From positions 2,501,828-2,565,827 of the forward strand of contig NZ_KV878783.1 of assembly GCF_001890765.1 (NCBI RefSeq): 64,000 nucleotides of DNA, in the 5' to 3' direction. The DNA is from Spirulina major PCC 6313 (lineage in GTDB: Bacteria > Cyanobacteriota > Cyanobacteriia > Cyanobacteriales > Spirulinaceae). A program made the position numbers and the translations under genes. Under the pieces are notes generated by a model. That model had not been told where the DNA came from, did no database searches, and saw only the letters and a list, made by a program, of their open reading frames with translations. This document shows, piece after piece, positions 61,798 to 64,000 of this stretch (position 1 is the stretch's first letter; every line of letters begins with the position of its first letter).

Positions 61798-62517
61798 ATG
61801 GCGACCGACCCCACCACCAAGATCCTCATCGTGGATGACGACCCGGCGATCCGTAATCTGGTGCATCGCTTTCTTCGCCAGAAAGACTATCACGTCGAAG
61901 CTGCCGCTGATGGGAAATCGGCCCTAGAACTCTTTGAACGCTTCAACCCCGCCCTGGTCATTCTTGACGTTAACCTTCCCGATGCCCTCGGTTACAACCT
62001 CTGCGAAGAGATGCAAAAGCGTACCGATGTCTTCGTCCTCATGCTCACCAGCCGCACCGACACCGAAGACAAAGCGATCGGCTTTCGCAAAGGCGCAGAC
62101 GACTACCTCACCAAACCCTTCGACCTCCAAGAATTAGAACTGCGGGTCAGTGCCATTCTCAAGCGCATTCGCCCCGTCAGTCAGCCCGTCACCCAAAAAC
62201 TCCTCCAGTTTGAAAACCTCACCATTGATCCCCTCCAACGCGCCGTCCAAGTCAACGGCAGCGAAGTCCCCTTCACCACCTTAGAATTTGACCTCCTCTA
62301 TTACCTCGCCAAAAACCCCAACCAAGCCCTCAGCCGCGCCCAGTTAATCAGCGAAGTCTGGGACTATGACGAATCCTCCCTCGGCGATCAGCGGGTTGTG
62401 GATGTCCACATCGGCCAAATCCGCAAAAAAATCGAAGCCAACGCCTCCCAACCCTCCCTAATCACCACCATTCGCGGTTTTGGCTACAAGTTCAACGTCG
62501 CCAATGCCGACGCTTAA
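61798..62517 (+). CDS. OmpR/PhoB-type response regulator
   Basis: 239 residues. Receiver domain: acid pocket D13-D14, phospho-acceptor D57 in VILDVNLPDALG, T84 in MLTSRTD, K106 in TKPFDL. Winged-helix output at about 140-235 (TTLEFDLLYYLAKNPNQALSR, QRVVDVHIGQIRKKIE, ITTIRGFGYKF). A DNA-binding transcription regulator with an unlinked kinase; the histidine kinase at 38726 is a possible but unproven partner. The insert VTQKLLQFENLTIDPLQRAV leads into the output domain. Confidence 0.95.
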   Translation: MATDPTTKILIVDDDPAIRNLVHRFLRQKDYHVEAAADGKSALELFERFNPALVILDVNLPDALGYNLCEEMQKRTDVFVLMLTSRTDTEDKAIGFRKGADDYLTKPFDLQELELRVSAILKRIRPVSQPVTQKLLQFENLTIDPLQRAVQVNGSEVPFTTLEFDLLYYLAKNPNQALSRAQLISEVWDYDESSLGDQRVVDVHIGQIRKKIEANASQPSLITTIRGFGYKFNVANADA

Positions 62518-63051
62518 CACACCCACCCCCCCGATCGCCTAGTAACAGCCGATTGAATCGCCCAGCGATGTGGACGGCCTCGCAGCCCAACGGGACAGCC
62601 GAACAGACCAAAGCGGAGCACTATAATAAGAATTACGAATGTAAAGCGTAAAGCCCCCGTTTTCCAAACGGGGGATATAAGCGAAGGGCTGAATTTATTC
62701 AGCCGTGATACCGAGGTATCATAGCAACCATGAAAACGCTCAAGTTCAAGCTCTACCAGCATAAGCGGAATAGATACCTCAAGCGGACAATCAATGCCGC
62801 AGGGCGTATCTACAACCATTGTGTTGCCCTCCACAAACGGTACTACCGCATCTGGGGCAAGCACTTGAACTGCGCCCGACTACAAAAACACATCGCCAAG
62901 CTTCGGAAACGGAACCCCTGGTGGTTGCAGGTGGGTTCTCAAGCCGTACAGGATATCTGCCAACGAATTGAGAAAGCGTATCAACTGTTCTTCAAACACA
63001 ACAAAAAAGGCGTTCGCCCGCCAAACTTTAAGAAGACCCGAAGGTAGTGCA

Positions 63052-63519
63052 TTAGATTATTGTGGGGAAGGAGAGGATATCCTGCCAACTCCAGCGATGG
63101 TCAGTCAATCCTGCTCGTTGTGCCGCCGTGCTCTTGTAGCGACTGTGCTGCCAGATCCAGTTGAAATAACTCACCACTAAACGCACCGTCACCTTTGTCT
63201 GCTGCCACAGTTTGCCAAACTTGTTCTGTCGTCGATGCCACCTACCCGTCTGCTGCCTGATAATTCCATTGGTACGCTCCAACCGTTGCGTTTGGTCTTT
63301 GCCAATGTAGTGCTCAATTTCCAGCGGCAGTACCCGCTCATATCCTCCCCAGTTGTCACTATTCCATTGCTGGCAATGGGTCTTTCCCTCCGTGCTCACC
63401 ACCAGTTCTTCAATCAGTTCATCGGTGTGTTTCCCCACTCGTGCTGTCAAGATTAACCCGCTCGAATCTGCCAAACTCATCGCAATCCAGCAATCGCCTA
63501 CTTCAACTTCTTCGGGCAA
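63052..63519 (-). CDS. IS1-family transposase, InsB-like frame
   Basis: 155 residues, the catalytic half. Contains the D and E stretch of the DDE fold (NSDNWGGYERVL, QTQRLERTNGIIRQQTGRW) and ends WSWQDILSFPTII. It is reached by -1 frameshifting from the InsA-like frame at the A6C run near 63525; an ATG in its own frame would give an incomplete protein. Intact, so the element is likely mobile. Confidence 0.88.
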   Translation of the reverse strand: MPEEVEVGDCWIAMSLADSSGLILTARVGKHTDELIEELVVSTEGKTHCQQWNSDNWGGYERVLPLEIEHYIGKDQTQRLERTNGIIRQQTGRWHRRQNKFGKLWQQTKVTVRLVVSYFNWIWQHSRYKSTAAQRAGLTDHRWSWQDILSFPTII

Positions 63520-63877
63520 GCATTGTTTGTTTTTTCACGAATGACCACATCTCATCAGCACTCACGTCCTCCGTTTCCACGCCCTGCACTTGGTCGTTAT
63601 GAACCAGCAAAGCTTTAGCACTGGCGGCACGAATAATACTGACCACGGTGTTATAGGCTAATCCGCTGATGCGGCTGACTCCTCGCAAGCTAGTGCCTTC
63701 ACTGTGGGCTTGAAGTACTTGCTCAATCTGCTCCGGAGTAACATGGCGATAGTAGTAGAGGGTGTCAAAACTCTCGGCAAAGGTTTGCTGGCAGTGAGGG
63801 CAGAAGTAGCGTTGATGACCATTGGGCATTTTGCCGTGTTTGTGGGTTTTGGGATGACCGCAGAGCCGACATTCCAT
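63503..63877 (-). CDS. IS1-family transposase, InsA-like frame
   Basis: 124 residues: N-terminal zinc finger (CRLCGHPKTHKHG, CPHCQQTF) and helix-turn-helix (EGTSLRGVSRISGLAYNTVVSII), the DNA-binding half of the IS1 transposase. It overlaps the InsB-like frame; the overlap carries an A6C run (AAAAAAC) for -1 frameshifting that would join both into one transposase. Alone it may act as repressor. Confidence 0.9.
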   Translation of the reverse strand: MECRLCGHPKTHKHGKMPNGHQRYFCPHCQQTFAESFDTLYYYRHVTPEQIEQVLQAHSEGTSLRGVSRISGLAYNTVVSIIRAASAKALLVHNDQVQGVETEDVSADEMWSFVKKQTMLARRS

Positions 63878-64000
63878 AGTTTTAGTGCAGTGGTAACGAT
63901 TCCTCTACTTTACCAAACCCACATCATTTTGACGCACTACCGACCCGAAAATACAAATCCTTCACCCTCAAGCAAGCTGGGTACAAATTCCTCGGTGGCA

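Larger units (their letters stand above)
63043..63941 (-). mobile_element. IS1-family element, 899 bp, with 8-bp target duplication
   Basis: Ends GGTAGTGC (63043) and GCACTACC (63941), inverted, with weaker matching further inside. Target duplication GACCCGAA at 63035-63042 and 63942-63949 inside tnpB. Transposase is on the minus strand in two overlapping frames. Confidence 0.93.
62637..64000 (+). mobile_element. Second copy of the IS608-like element, cut by window end and interrupted
   Basis: TTAC (62633-62636) then GAATGTAAAGCG, as in the copy at 52947 (offset 9690 bp). Left-end hairpins are conserved. The right end is outside the window. An IS1-family element is inserted at 63043-63941. 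Confidence 0.85.
62730..64000 (+). pseudogene. tnpB: tnpB copy interrupted by IS1-family element
   Basis: First 105 codons (to 63042) are nearly identical to the tnpB at 53040; differences include M to I in YYR(M/I)WGK, and NKKG for DRSV-like residues around FFKH. The frame resumes after the IS1-type insertion at about 63950 with KYKSFTLKQAGYKFLGG and runs off the window. The N-terminal fragment alone cannot be active. Confidence 0.9.

Noticed and set aside
1..64000. CRISPR array
   Set aside because: No set of regularly spaced direct repeats with unique spacers; the 11-, 12- and 16-bp tandem repeats have no spacers.
1..64000. tRNA or rRNA genes
   Set aside because: All intergenic stretches were read for a T-loop GTTCRAATC with matching acceptor arms; none was convincing by eye. 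A tRNA-finding program would settle this.
1..64000. GCGATCGC octamers as regulatory sites
   Set aside because: They occur within genes and between them throughout, as expected for the cyanobacterial HIP1 repeat, so none was listed as a separate site.

Overview
The window is a piece of cyanobacterial chromosome. Three things show this: the octamer GCGATCGC and its core occur very often, the gene content includes isiA/isiB, cphA/cphB, a high-light-inducible protein, Ycf35, a CPP1-like protein and SLH-type iron porins, and housekeeping genes sit in short independent units. Genus cannot be fixed from sequence alone. No rRNA, tRNA or CRISPR array was seen.

Layout: 1-5 kb holds the 5' end of yebC (minus strand, cut by the window), a MNT/HEPN toxin-antitoxin pair, two Uma2 genes and a Ser/Thr kinase fused to a formylglycine-generating-enzyme-like domain. 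5-11 kb is mostly core: a membrane-anchored unknown, an agmatinase-type ureohydrolase, pyrH-frr (overlapping), a sigma-like protein and trpE. 10.8-14.4 kb is accessory: a third Uma2 gene and a two-gene ABC-ATPase/Toprim module lying between exbB and a rearranged duplicate of the exbB 3' end. 14.5-21.3 kb holds pth, a pentapeptide-repeat protein, the DUF2997-Ycf35-ferredoxin unit, a creatininase-family enzyme, a RuvC-fold nuclease overlapping an orphan PqqD-like gene, and an 8-oxoguanine-deaminase-like amidohydrolase.

21.4-33.5 kb is an iron-stress and surface region: isiA-terminator-isiB, two iron-uptake-type porins, and two divergent secreted proteins that share only their ends (C-terminal PEWSPGLYQ), plus a fragment of a third. 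It has been invaded by a tandem duplicated Rpn nuclease gene, a small-ORF/HNH pair and a TnpB element. 33.5-50.4 kb is largely core and signalling: 2Fe-2S protein, moaE, a pseudokinase, a cNMP-binding protein, DUF58, GDYXXLXY protein, histidine kinase, HLIP, cyanophycin synthetase and cyanophycinase, trmD, a second TnpB element, a DUF3747 protein, crtE and a divergent PAP2 protein.

50.5-64 kb holds an aldo/keto reductase, a TPR-protein gene split by an IS608-like TnpB element inserted after TTAC, an HNH protein, a 1510-residue pseudokinase/WD40/membrane/ankyrin protein, a HAD hydrolase, a CPP1-like protein and an OmpR-type regulator. At the end is a second copy of the IS608-like element, itself interrupted by an IS1-family element with an 8-bp target duplication. 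Best candidates for undescribed biology are the ATPase/Toprim module with its exbB scar, the giant pseudokinase-WD40-ankyrin membrane protein, and the PEWSPGLYQ secreted family.
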